DNA of 64,000 nt from JADCRZ01 sp965200945 (GTDB lineage: Bacteria > Bacteroidota > Bacteroidia > Chitinophagales > Chitinophagaceae), in contig OZ241749.1 of the NCBI GenBank assembly GCA_965200945.1, positions 992,001-1,056,000 of the forward strand, read 5' to 3'. Positions 8,081-14,628 of the stretch are shown here, in pieces. The notes beneath the pieces are model-generated. The model saw only the letters and a program-made list of their open reading frames with translations. It was not told the origin of the DNA and did not search any database. A program made the position numbers and the translations under genes. Position 1 is the first letter of the stretch. Each line of letters starts with the position of its first letter.

Positions 8081-9601
8081 ATGAGTAAACACGACCAAGC
8101 AACAGATACGGAAGTTGATGTGGTGATGATCGGTGCCGGCATCATGAGCGCAACGCTCGCGATGCTGCTGAAGGAATTGCAGCCCGACATCAGGATGGAA
8201 ATATTCGAGAGACTGGATGTAGCGGCGGCAGAAAGTTCAGACGCCTGGAATAATGCAGGAACGGGCCATTCAGCGTTTTGTGAGCTGAACTATACACCGG
8301 AAAATGAAGATGGTACGGTAGAAACGGGCAAAGCGGTCAAGATCGCTGAATCGTTTGAGGTGTCGAAACAGTTCTGGAGTTACCTGGTGCAGAAAAATTA
8401 CCTTGAGTGCATACCTTGTTTCATACGCACGATCCCGCATATGAGTTTTGTATGGGGGGAAGAGAATGTACAATACCTGCAAAAACGGCATGAATCACTG
8501 CTCCAATCGCAACTTTTCAAGGGGATGCAGTATTCGGAAGATCCGGCCCAACTGCACAAATGGATGCCGCTTGTTATGGAAGGCCGTGAGGCGAGCGAAA
8601 AGGTGGCTGCGACGCGGATGGAGATCGGTACAGATGTGAATTTCGGTGATCTTACCCGGAATATGTTCGGGGAACTGAAGAACAGGGCTGGGATATCCAT
8701 GTATTTCAATGCCGAAGTAAGAGACCTGGATCAGGCCGAAGATGGCAAGTGGGATATCACCGTAAAAGACCTTTCGACCAGAAAGAAACGCGACATCAGG
8801 GCCAAATTCGTGTTCATCGGTGCGGGTGGCGGTTCCCTGCCGTTGCTCGAGAAATCGGGGATACAGGAAAGCAAAGGGTACGGTGGGTTTCCGGTGAGCG
8901 GTCAGTGGCTTAAATGCGTGAATCCGGAGGTAATTGAGCGGCACAATGCCAAGGTATATGGAAAGGCGGCGGTTGGCTCTCCTCCCATGTCGGTGCCTCA
9001 CCTCGATACGCGGATGATCAACGGTAAAAAGGAATTGCTGTTTGGTCCTTACGCGGGTTTCTCAACCAAATTCCTGAAAAACGGTTCTTATCTCGATCTG
9101 CCGCTTTCCATCAAAGCCAATAACATCATCCCGATGCTGGCGGCCGGCATCCATAATATACCACTTACCAAGTACCTGATCGATCAGGTACGGCAATCAC
9201 CGGAAGACCGGCTGGATGCATTGAAAGAGTACCTGCCGAATGCGGAGATGCAGGACTGGGTGCTGGAGATTGCGGGACAGCGGGTACAGGTCATCAAGAA
9301 AGATGAAGAACACGGTGGCATCCTGGAGTTTGGGACAGAGGTCGTGAGTGCGGCCGATGGAAGCATTGCGGCCTTGCTGGGAGCGTCGCCAGGTGCTTCT
9401 ACGGCGGTGTCTATTATGCTCGGTTTGCTGCAGCGATGTTTTCCGGACTGGTACAGCACACCTGAATGGCAAGGTAAGTTACGGGAAATGATCCCCTCCT
9501 TCGGTCAATCGCTGGCTGATGATGAAGCCCTGTTGCGGAGCACCCGCGAACGGACGAGTGAAGTGCTCGGCATTTATGTGGATGCCGAACCGGTAATGTA
9601 A
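8081..9601 (+). CDS. mqo: Malate:quinone oxidoreductase
   Basis: FAD-dependent peripheral membrane enzyme that oxidises malate to oxaloacetate and reduces quinone, bypassing NAD-linked malate dehydrogenase in the TCA cycle. The 506-aa length is normal. The FAD-binding VVMIGAGIMSATLAMLL is at about 15-31, followed by the family-specific SSDAWNNAGTGHSAFCELNYT. FIGAGGGSLPLLEKSGI and a C-terminal EFGTEVVSAADGS-GLLGASPGAS region also fit Mqo. It is a single transcription unit with its own promoter and a hairpin terminator. Confidence 0.96.
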   Translation: MSKHDQATDTEVDVVMIGAGIMSATLAMLLKELQPDIRMEIFERLDVAAAESSDAWNNAGTGHSAFCELNYTPENEDGTVETGKAVKIAESFEVSKQFWSYLVQKNYLECIPCFIRTIPHMSFVWGEENVQYLQKRHESLLQSQLFKGMQYSEDPAQLHKWMPLVMEGREASEKVAATRMEIGTDVNFGDLTRNMFGELKNRAGISMYFNAEVRDLDQAEDGKWDITVKDLSTRKKRDIRAKFVFIGAGGGSLPLLEKSGIQESKGYGGFPVSGQWLKCVNPEVIERHNAKVYGKAAVGSPPMSVPHLDTRMINGKKELLFGPYAGFSTKFLKNGSYLDLPLSIKANNIIPMLAAGIHNIPLTKYLIDQVRQSPEDRLDALKEYLPNAEMQDWVLEIAGQRVQVIKKDEEHGGILEFGTEVVSAADGSIAALLGASPGASTAVSIMLGLLQRCFPDWYSTPEWQGKLREMIPSFGQSLADDEALLRSTRERTSEVLGIYVDAEPVM

Positions 9602-9622
9602 TAAAGATCAAATTGTTATAGC

Positions 9623-9655
9623 AGGAATGGACTGAAAGGTTCATTCCTTTTTTTT
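9623..9655 (+). terminator. Intrinsic terminator of mqo
   Basis: Stem AGGAATG/CATTCCT with a 12-nt loop, followed by a run of eight T. It overlaps the last codons of the converging gene on the other strand. Confidence 0.75.
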
Positions 9656-9979
9656 GCACCTGTCCCTCCACCGTTGCTGTAATTTTTCCTTGTCTTCGGC
9701 CGACATATTCATCCATTTGTTTCTCCAGGCCCCTCTGTTCCAGGGTCCGCCCCCCGGGGAGGGATTTTTTGTCCAGTGCCCAAATCCGGCGAACAGGATG
9801 CGGCTGAGGAGCCAAAGTGCGATTGCCTGCCAGTAAGATACAGGTTTCAGGCTGGAAATGGCCGGCATCAACCAGTTCCACAACCACATTACAAGAACTC
9901 CCGAGAGCAAAACCCTCACGAGGCCAAACACAATGAAAGCAGGGAACCGGCCCTGCGGGCGTCGTCTGTTAAAAGCCAT
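9641..9979 (-). CDS. Small two-helix membrane protein paired with the ECF sigma factor
   Basis: 112-aa protein of unknown function, directly downstream of the sigma factor (10-bp gap, same strand). Two predicted membrane helices lie at about residues 14-36 and 47-66. A Gly/Trp-rich hinge (FAGFGHWTKNPSPGGG) and a charged, Trp-containing tail with MSAEDKEKLQQRWRDRC follow. Similar small proteins after ECF sigma genes are, to my recollection, common in Bacteroidota. It may act as a non-classical anti-sigma or sensing partner; this is inference from position. It has no recognisable zinc-binding anti-sigma or FecR domain. Eight A in the last codons coincide with the T-run of the mqo terminator. 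Confidence 0.75.
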   Translation of the reverse strand: MAFNRRRPQGRFPAFIVFGLVRVLLSGVLVMWLWNWLMPAISSLKPVSYWQAIALWLLSRILFAGFGHWTKNPSPGGGPWNRGAWRNKWMNMSAEDKEKLQQRWRDRCKKKE

Positions 9980-9989
9980 ATGGAATCAG

Positions 9990-10538
9990 TTAATAATTTA
10001 TCAATTCATCGTACAGGGTCTCGAGGCGCTTTCGCAGGTGTTTTACCGCGTAGCCTTTCCGGGAAATGAGGGTTTTGATATTTTCACCCGTTTTTTCCGC
10101 GATTTCGGCAAAGGTGCGCCCCTCCAGTTCATTCCAGACAAAAACGGTGCGCTGATTTTCGGGTAGTTCCTGCAGGGCGGCGAAAAGCTGTTGCCAGAAA
10201 AGCTGTCGCAGGTTTTCCGTTTCCGGGTTGTTCGAGGGGTCTGCCAGAAGAATATCCAGGAATCCCTCCCCTTCCTCATCTGCAAAACCCTGGTCCTCAA
10301 GCAGTTCATCCTGTTTTTTGCGGTACTTGTCGGTAATCACGTTGCGGGCCACCCGGAATAGCCAGGCGCTGACCTGTTCAATTACTTCTTTTTCGCTGGT
10401 GTTGGAGAACCGGTACCAGACATCCTGAAGTATGTCTTCAGCATCCTCGTCCGAGCGCACTCTTTTGCGGATAAAATGAGACAGCCTGCTGCCATATGTT
10501 TTTACAGCCTGAATAATATTGTTTTGGCCTTCCGCCAT
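9990..10538 (-). CDS. ECF-family RNA polymerase sigma factor
   Basis: 182-aa sigma-70-family protein. Region 2 (about 20-85) contains DAEDILQDVWYRF for core binding and -10 recognition. Region 4 (about 120-175) has LPENQRTVFVWNELEGRTFAEIAEKTGENIKTLISRKGYAVKHLRKRL, a helix-turn-helix for -35 recognition. The two are joined by an acidic linker with EDQGFADEEGEG. It leads an operon with the small membrane protein. No FecR-type anti-sigma is next to it, so its control probably differs from the iron-uptake sigma factors. Confidence 0.93.
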   Translation of the reverse strand: MAEGQNNIIQAVKTYGSRLSHFIRKRVRSDEDAEDILQDVWYRFSNTSEKEVIEQVSAWLFRVARNVITDKYRKKQDELLEDQGFADEEGEGFLDILLADPSNNPETENLRQLFWQQLFAALQELPENQRTVFVWNELEGRTFAEIAEKTGENIKTLISRKGYAVKHLRKRLETLYDELINY

Positions 10539-10559
10539 TTCTAATGTTCGGATAATTGT

Positions 10560-11211
10560 TTTTCATATAGACGTTGACGCAGAAAATTTACTTTAAAAAA
10601 TTCAAAACAAAGGGACCTGCGTTGGAGGAGGTGTCTAAGCAGGGAGAACATGGTTATAGCTAAAAGATACCCAGGTGAGTAAACTAATCAGGCAACTAAG
10701 TTGCGAATTCTACATCTTAACTAAAAAAACTGAAGATCAATTACTTACAAGATAAGCTTGAAGTAACGATGAATATGTTTGTTATGATCAGGTACAGAGT
10801 AAATTTATAGAGAAGGAGTAAGGAAATGGATAAAATCTGAAACTGAAAACCGGCTCAAAGAATAGGAATGAGATGGGAAAAAGAATTAAATTCAATTTTA
10901 TGCAATTAATTCAAAATAATAACTTCTTCAAAATTTGATTCCTGATATTATGATGAAAAATTTGTCCATTTTTAATAGCTCAGATTTTAATTCATTTAGT
11001 AGGGTAAAGTTTGGGAATTGAATTAATTGAGAAATTTATATTTGTTGCTGCTATCCAGCATAAAAATTTTCATATATGATTTAGATTTAATCATCTTTTA
11101 CTTGAAGCTTAACGAATTGAAATAAAAAAGAATTAAATAGGATAATAAAAGAATATATGCAGTTACTGATCATTATCTTTTTTCATAGCTTTACTTTTCA
11201 TCATTCTATTT
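10560..11211. other. AT-rich gap without recognisable genes
   Basis: About 650 bp. The right two thirds are strongly AT-rich compared with flanking coding DNA, with many short A and T runs and stop codons in all frames. No RNA gene, insertion sequence or convincing promoter was found, apart from the expected start region of the sigma gene at the left end and of the 250-aa gene at the right end. Confidence 0.6.
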
Positions 11212-11964
11212 ATGCCCAAAATTGTTGAATATCCACTGGCTCCGTTCGACAAGGTTTTTAAACTGGCCGAATCAGTAGATTACCTCGGGGGAAGTTGTAC
11301 CATCCAGGACTGCGCTGCATCCATGAAAAAGAAGGTAACCGGTGGATTCGGTATTTTAATCAGTTCAGGCATCAAACACGACCTTGTAATCAGGCGTCGC
11401 GACAGGCTGCTGCTAAGCGAGCAATTTAACCGGATTAAATTCTCATATGACAATGCGGAAAAAATTGAAAATCAACGGATTTCTTTTTTCCATCCTGCTT
11501 TATATCAGAAAATCCGCGAGCGGTTTCACGACAAGGAATTGCCAGTTACCATGCTGCCCAAACTGCTGATTCGGGAGTTCCAGGTAGAACCCGAGGTGAG
11601 CGAAAAGATTGCGGGTTTCTTTCTGGACGGAGTTAAACAACTGCATCTGCTGCAGGATGGCAAGCTCCTTGGGAATTTAAAGGCTGCGAATGAGCAACCA
11701 TTCAGTATACCGCATACGACCACAGCTCCTCCCCCGGCTGAAAAACAGGTCCAAATTCCGTTCAGGGAGGCAGAATTGCCTGGAAATGAAATACCTGTAG
11801 CCAACACCCGCCCGGAGAAGATGCCCGCTGCACCCGCATCGACTCCAGACCAGTATACTATTATTGTAAAAGGGAAAGGGCTCGAATCTACTATTGTTGT
11901 GCACGACCTGGATGACCTTGTGATTGTAGAAGCCCTGCTGAGCAAGATCCGGAAAACACTCTGA
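11212..11964 (+). CDS. Unrecognised protein with two probable winged-helix segments
   Basis: 250 aa, function unknown. Residues about 5-80 read like a helix-turn-helix with a wing: LGGSCTIQDCAASMKKK, then IKHDLVIRRRDRLLLSEQ. Residues about 95-145 look like a second such unit (LPVTMLPKLLIREFQVEPEV). A Pro/Ala-rich linker (about 160-210) leads to a compact C-terminal beta-alpha element with YTIIVKGKGLESTIVVHDLDD. It could be a DNA-binding or adaptor protein. It stands alone after an AT-rich gap and before the structured RNA unit. No signal peptide or membrane segment is seen. Transfer from elsewhere is possible given the AT-rich upstream DNA. Confidence 0.7.
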   Translation: MPKIVEYPLAPFDKVFKLAESVDYLGGSCTIQDCAASMKKKVTGGFGILISSGIKHDLVIRRRDRLLLSEQFNRIKFSYDNAEKIENQRISFFHPALYQKIRERFHDKELPVTMLPKLLIREFQVEPEVSEKIAGFFLDGVKQLHLLQDGKLLGNLKAANEQPFSIPHTTTAPPPAEKQVQIPFREAELPGNEIPVANTRPEKMPAAPASTPDQYTIIVKGKGLESTIVVHDLDDLVIVEALLSKIRKTL

Positions 11965-12012
11965 GAAATGGGAGGCTCCGGCAAAAAAACATTCTTAATA
12001 TTTTCCCAGGGC

Positions 12013-12043
12013 TTTAATACCGTTTATTTGCTTCGTATCTTTA
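12013..12043 (+). promoter_or_regulatory. Promoter of the structured RNA unit
   Basis: TTTA (12013-12016), 19 bases, then TATCTTTA (12036-12043). Each element is one base from the Bacteroidota consensus TTTG-N19-TAnnTTTG, with correct spacing. The predicted start is near 12050. Confidence 0.55.
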
Positions 12044-12056
12044 CACCTCACCAAAG

Positions 12057-12066
12057 AAAAGGAGGT
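12057..12066 (+). promoter_or_regulatory. Perfect Shine-Dalgarno before the 13-aa ORF
   Basis: AAAAGGAGGT, four bases before the ATG at 12071. Bacteroidota genes normally lack such sites because their ribosome hides the anti-Shine-Dalgarno; a strong site is known as a sensor in the rpsU leader. Its presence here is therefore notable. Confidence 0.6.
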
Positions 12067-12070
12067 ATTC

Positions 12071-12112
12071 ATGCAATCTTCAGATATGACATGGATGCCT
12101 CTGGCCAGCTAA
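12071..12112 (+). CDS. Putative 13-residue micropeptide MQSSDMTWMPLAS
   Basis: ATG at ideal distance from a perfect ribosome-binding site, stop TAA inside the loop of hairpin 1. A translating ribosome would therefore melt or mask the 5' arm of that hairpin, as in leader-peptide attenuators. There is no run of one amino acid that would suggest classical amino-acid attenuation. Whether the peptide itself matters or only its translation does cannot be judged. Confidence 0.4.
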   Translation: MQSSDMTWMPLAS

Positions 12113-12165
12113 ACCTGGCCAGGGTCTCCATCAACTAAATCTGGTGACGCTAGTGAAAGCGTCGT

Positions 12166-12195
12166 GGCCACAAGGTATACCTTGTGGCCTTTTTT
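12166..12195 (+). terminator. Terminator of the structured RNA unit
   Basis: Perfect palindrome at 12166-12189 built on GGCCACAAGGT and its complement, followed by six T. Confidence 0.85.
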
Positions 12196-12264
12196 ATGTC
12201 GAGAAATGAAGATTACTTCAACCTGTTTAACATAATTTTTCCAACATTTTGCTAAAAACAACTC

Positions 12265-12468
12265 TTACTTCGCCGGGGCCATTTTTCGCGTTTTGCGTAA
12301 TGCTTTGTGTGTCGCCGTGTCAGTTTTTTTATTCATTTTGGAGGTGTCGTTGTTTAATCTTTTGTTCATTTGATCGGAATTATTTTCCATCTTTTTATTC
12401 ATTTTGTCTTGTCCCATAGCAGTCAGCATGAATACGCTCATAAATGCTAAAAACAGGATCTTTTTCAT
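12265..12468 (-). CDS. Tiny secreted Lys/Asn/Met-rich protein
   Basis: 67 aa. The start MKKILFLAFMSVFMLTAMGQ is a clear signal peptide with cleavage near AMGQ. The mature part of about 48 residues is repetitive and highly charged: DKMNKKMENN, DQMNKRLNN, SKMNKKTDTAT, then a basic end RKTRKMAPAK. Four imperfect copies of a (D/S)KMNKK-like unit suggest an unstructured or coiled helix. The function is unknown. The start was chosen at the signal peptide; upstream in-frame codons look non-coding. Confidence 0.7.
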   Translation of the reverse strand: MKKILFLAFMSVFMLTAMGQDKMNKKMENNSDQMNKRLNNDTSKMNKKTDTATHKALRKTRKMAPAK

Positions 12469-12592
12469 GGTAGTATGTTTATGGAACAGTATATCAAGAA
12501 AAGTACCCACTTTTTGCAGCTCTCCGATTGTGTCAGGCATTCCCCTTTCACTACTACCCTAAATTATTATCGTCAAAATGGTTTGCGGCTGC

Positions 12593-12600
12593 TACATTTG
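12593..12600 (+). promoter_or_regulatory. -7 element before the flavoprotein gene
   Basis: TACATTTG fits TAnnTTTG, 13 bases before the ATG at 12614. Confidence 0.45.
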
Positions 12601-12613
12601 CCTTCAACGTGTT

Positions 12614-13876
12614 ATGAAACCTATCCAGCTACAAACAAATGTGATCATCGTAGGTGCCGGTCCGGCCGGTGCAGGGGCTTCTATCTTCCTTACCAAGGCC
12701 GGCATTCATCATGTGATACTGGACAAGGAAACCTTTCCGCGCGACAAAGTATGCGGCGATGCATGCAGCGGCAAGTCAACCTTTGTGTTGCGGAAAGCCA
12801 ATCCTGCCTGGCTGCAGGAGATCTTTCAGGATGAAGCCAATTTTACCCCGAGTCACGGTCTCATCTTTGTTGCCCCCAATGGAAAGGAACTGCATATTCC
12901 ATTTGGATCCAACGGAGTACCCGGTGAAGCCGCGCCCGGTTTTACCACCCCCCGCCTCATTTTTGACCAGTTCCTTTTTGAAAAACTTCCCAGCCCGTAC
13001 GCTGCCATTTACCAGAAAGCCACCATCGAACACCTCGATCGGGTCACTGACGGTACCATCACAGTGACATTTACCCACCAGGACCAGGTGTTTGAGCTTA
13101 CAGCCCCCCTGATCATCGGAGCCGATGGTGATAAAAGCCTTGTCCGGAAGACCTTCCTCAACAATCAAAAAACGCTTCCCAAGGCCTATGCAGTGGGCTT
13201 GCGCGCTTATTACAGCGGTGTTACCAACCTGCACAAGGAGAATTATGTTGAGCTGCATTTCATCCGCGAGACCCTTCCCGGTTACCTGTGGATCTTTCCT
13301 TTGCCCAATGGGATGGCCAATGTAGGCACAGCCCTGCTTTCGGAAGTGGTACGCGATAAAAAGATCAACCTGCGCGAACAGATGCTCGAGACCATGCGAA
13401 CCCATCCCAAGATCAGGGACCGCTTCAGCGGCGCCAAGCTGGAAGGCAAGATCCAGGGATGGGGACTTCCCATGTCGGTTGAGCAGCAGCCGATCTCCGG
13501 TGATAACTTTCTGCTGACAGGCGATGCAGCCAGCCTCGTTGATCCGTTCAGCGGTGAAGGAATCGGGAATGCCCTGTACAGCGGCATGCTGGCAGCATTT
13601 GCGGTCGAAAAAGCGGTGGCTGCCAAACAATACGATGCGGATTTCCTGAAAACAGCGTATGATGATGTCCTTTTCAAACGGTTAGGCAACGAATTCAAAG
13701 TGAGCGCCACACTCCAGCGCCTCAGCAATTATCCCTGGCTCTTCAATTTCGTCATCGGCAAAGCCAATAAAAGTCCCTCCCTCCACAAGACCTTCAGCTT
13801 CATGTTCACCGATATAGACCTGCGGGCCCAGTTTCGCAAACCTTTATTTTATCTCAAAATGCTCTTCAACCGGTAG
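12614..13876 (+). CDS. Geranylgeranyl-reductase-family FAD-dependent oxidoreductase
   Basis: 420-aa flavoprotein. The N-terminal Rossmann motif VIIVGAGPAGAGASIFL binds FAD, followed by DKETFPRDKVCGDACSG, the cysteine-containing motif of the geranylgeranyl reductase / digeranylgeranylglycerophospholipid reductase family. LIIGADGDKSLVRK is the GD motif, and LLTGDAASLVDPFSGEGIGNALYSG is the second FAD motif. The family reduces isoprenoid double bonds or acts as a halogenase-like monooxygenase. The exact substrate (menaquinone side chain, carotenoid or other) is not visible. It is a single gene. Confidence 0.88.
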   Translation: MKPIQLQTNVIIVGAGPAGAGASIFLTKAGIHHVILDKETFPRDKVCGDACSGKSTFVLRKANPAWLQEIFQDEANFTPSHGLIFVAPNGKELHIPFGSNGVPGEAAPGFTTPRLIFDQFLFEKLPSPYAAIYQKATIEHLDRVTDGTITVTFTHQDQVFELTAPLIIGADGDKSLVRKTFLNNQKTLPKAYAVGLRAYYSGVTNLHKENYVELHFIRETLPGYLWIFPLPNGMANVGTALLSEVVRDKKINLREQMLETMRTHPKIRDRFSGAKLEGKIQGWGLPMSVEQQPISGDNFLLTGDAASLVDPFSGEGIGNALYSGMLAAFAVEKAVAAKQYDADFLKTAYDDVLFKRLGNEFKVSATLQRLSNYPWLFNFVIGKANKSPSLHKTFSFMFTDIDLRAQFRKPLFYLKMLFNR

Positions 13877-14188
13877 GTTTCCTTACCTCTTTTGGGTGTC
13901 TATAATTCTTTGACCGGCCGGCATTTTGTGCTGGGCGCATCCCTATCTGCCTGATGCTGAACCCTCTGGAACGGCTCATCCTCTGCGCTCCCCGAAAGGG
14001 TGAAAGAACGGTCTTTTTCAGGTAGGTTGAATGGGTCAAATACCTTACTTTTGCCTCTTGTCTGCGCGGAAGCTTACTACTCGTCCGGCGACGGGGAAAC
14101 CCAGGCCGGAAAGCGCGATAACCCATTAATTCACAAGTGATTGTCTTGCTCATTTTTTAAATCTGTTGGTTCATTAAAACGTGATAGT
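13877..14188 (+). other. Intergenic region with a structured leader for the 89-aa gene
   Basis: 312 bp. The first 160 bp hold nothing I recognise. After the -7 element at 14046 the sequence forms three nested pairings: GCGC (14064-14067 with 14113-14116), TCCGG/CCGGA (14084-14088 with 14106-14110) and GGG/CCC (14094-14096 with 14100-14102). A leader of about 130 nt would run to the ATG at 14189. Confidence 0.4.
14046..14053 (+). promoter_or_regulatory. -7 promoter element of the 89-aa gene
   Basis: TACTTTTG matches TAnnTTTG exactly. A TTG lies about 16 bases upstream, slightly closer than usual. Confidence 0.45.
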
Positions 14189-14458
14189 ATGTACTCGTAT
14201 GGGTTGTTGGAACCGGGCTGTTATTATCTGATCCAGGAAGAAGAAAAATCTCCTGTTACGCTCATCAAAGTGGCCGTGGAATCAGACCATTGCATGTTCG
14301 TTTCCCTGTATGGTGAAACGGAAACCGTAGGCTGGAAAAAGAAAAGTGATGGCATTCATGACATCATCGAACTACTGAGCGATGAAACTGTAAAACAATG
14401 GGATTCTTTATACAATAATAACCAGGACGCATTCAACTACGAGGAGGGAGAAGAATAA
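14189..14458 (+). CDS. Small acidic protein of unknown function
   Basis: 89 aa, starting MYSYGLLEPGCYYLIQEEE. It is soluble, acidic at the C-terminus (FNYEEGEE) and without signal peptide or cysteine motifs. The middle, with KVAVESDHCMFVSLYGETETVGWKK, reads like a small beta-sheet domain, then a helix with DIIELLSDETVKQW. I do not recognise the family. The start at 14189 was chosen because the in-frame codons before it are poor and it gives a compact protein. A hppA promoter follows, so it is probably monocistronic. Confidence 0.65.
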   Translation: MYSYGLLEPGCYYLIQEEEKSPVTLIKVAVESDHCMFVSLYGETETVGWKKKSDGIHDIIELLSDETVKQWDSLYNNNQDAFNYEEGEE

Positions 14459-14582
14459 CTTTTCTGCCTCTTCCGAGCCAGGTTAAATTCTTGTTGGCGC
14501 AGCATCCGGCCATGAAAAAGCTTTTGTTCCGGCCGGCCCCAAAAAACACGGGACGGCGGCTTTTTTTCCGGCCGCAAACCCC

Positions 14583-14590
14583 TATTTTTG
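14583..14590 (+). promoter_or_regulatory. -7 promoter element of hppA
   Basis: TATTTTTG, exact match to TAnnTTTG, 38 bases before the ATG at 14629. T-rich sequence lies at the -33 distance. Confidence 0.6.
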
Positions 14591-14628
14591 CGCACTTCCT
14601 AATTCTCAAAAAGAATTTAACAAACAAC

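Larger units (their letters stand above)
12050..12195 (+). ncRNA. Structured small RNA / micro-ORF transcription unit
   Basis: A self-contained unit of about 146 nt with promoter, perfect Shine-Dalgarno, short ORF, two internal hairpins and a strong terminator. Hairpin 1 (12098-12124) pairs two copies of CTGGCCAG and overlaps the ORF's stop codon. Hairpin 2 (12146-12163) is GACGCT/AGCGTC with loop AGTGAA. A 24-bp perfect palindrome (12166-12189) and six T follow. The downstream gene is on the opposite strand, so this is not a leader for a neighbour. It does not match any RNA family I know (not SRP RNA, RNase P, tmRNA or a common riboswitch). It could be a small RNA, an attenuator-like decoy or the mRNA of a micropeptide. 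Confidence 0.6.

Noticed and set aside
11212..12195. Idea that the 250-aa protein and the RNA unit form a toxin-antitoxin or retron-like system
   Set aside because: The protein has no reverse transcriptase, nuclease or toxin motif, and the RNA has its own promoter and terminator; adjacency alone is not enough.
12776..13630. 284-aa open frame on the minus strand
   Set aside because: Shadow of the geranylgeranyl-reductase-type gene; no motif of its own.
13866..14153. 95-aa minus-strand frame in the gap after the flavoprotein gene
   Set aside because: Basic, Arg/Ser-rich sequence without start signal or recognisable fold; the + strand structured leader explains part of the region better.
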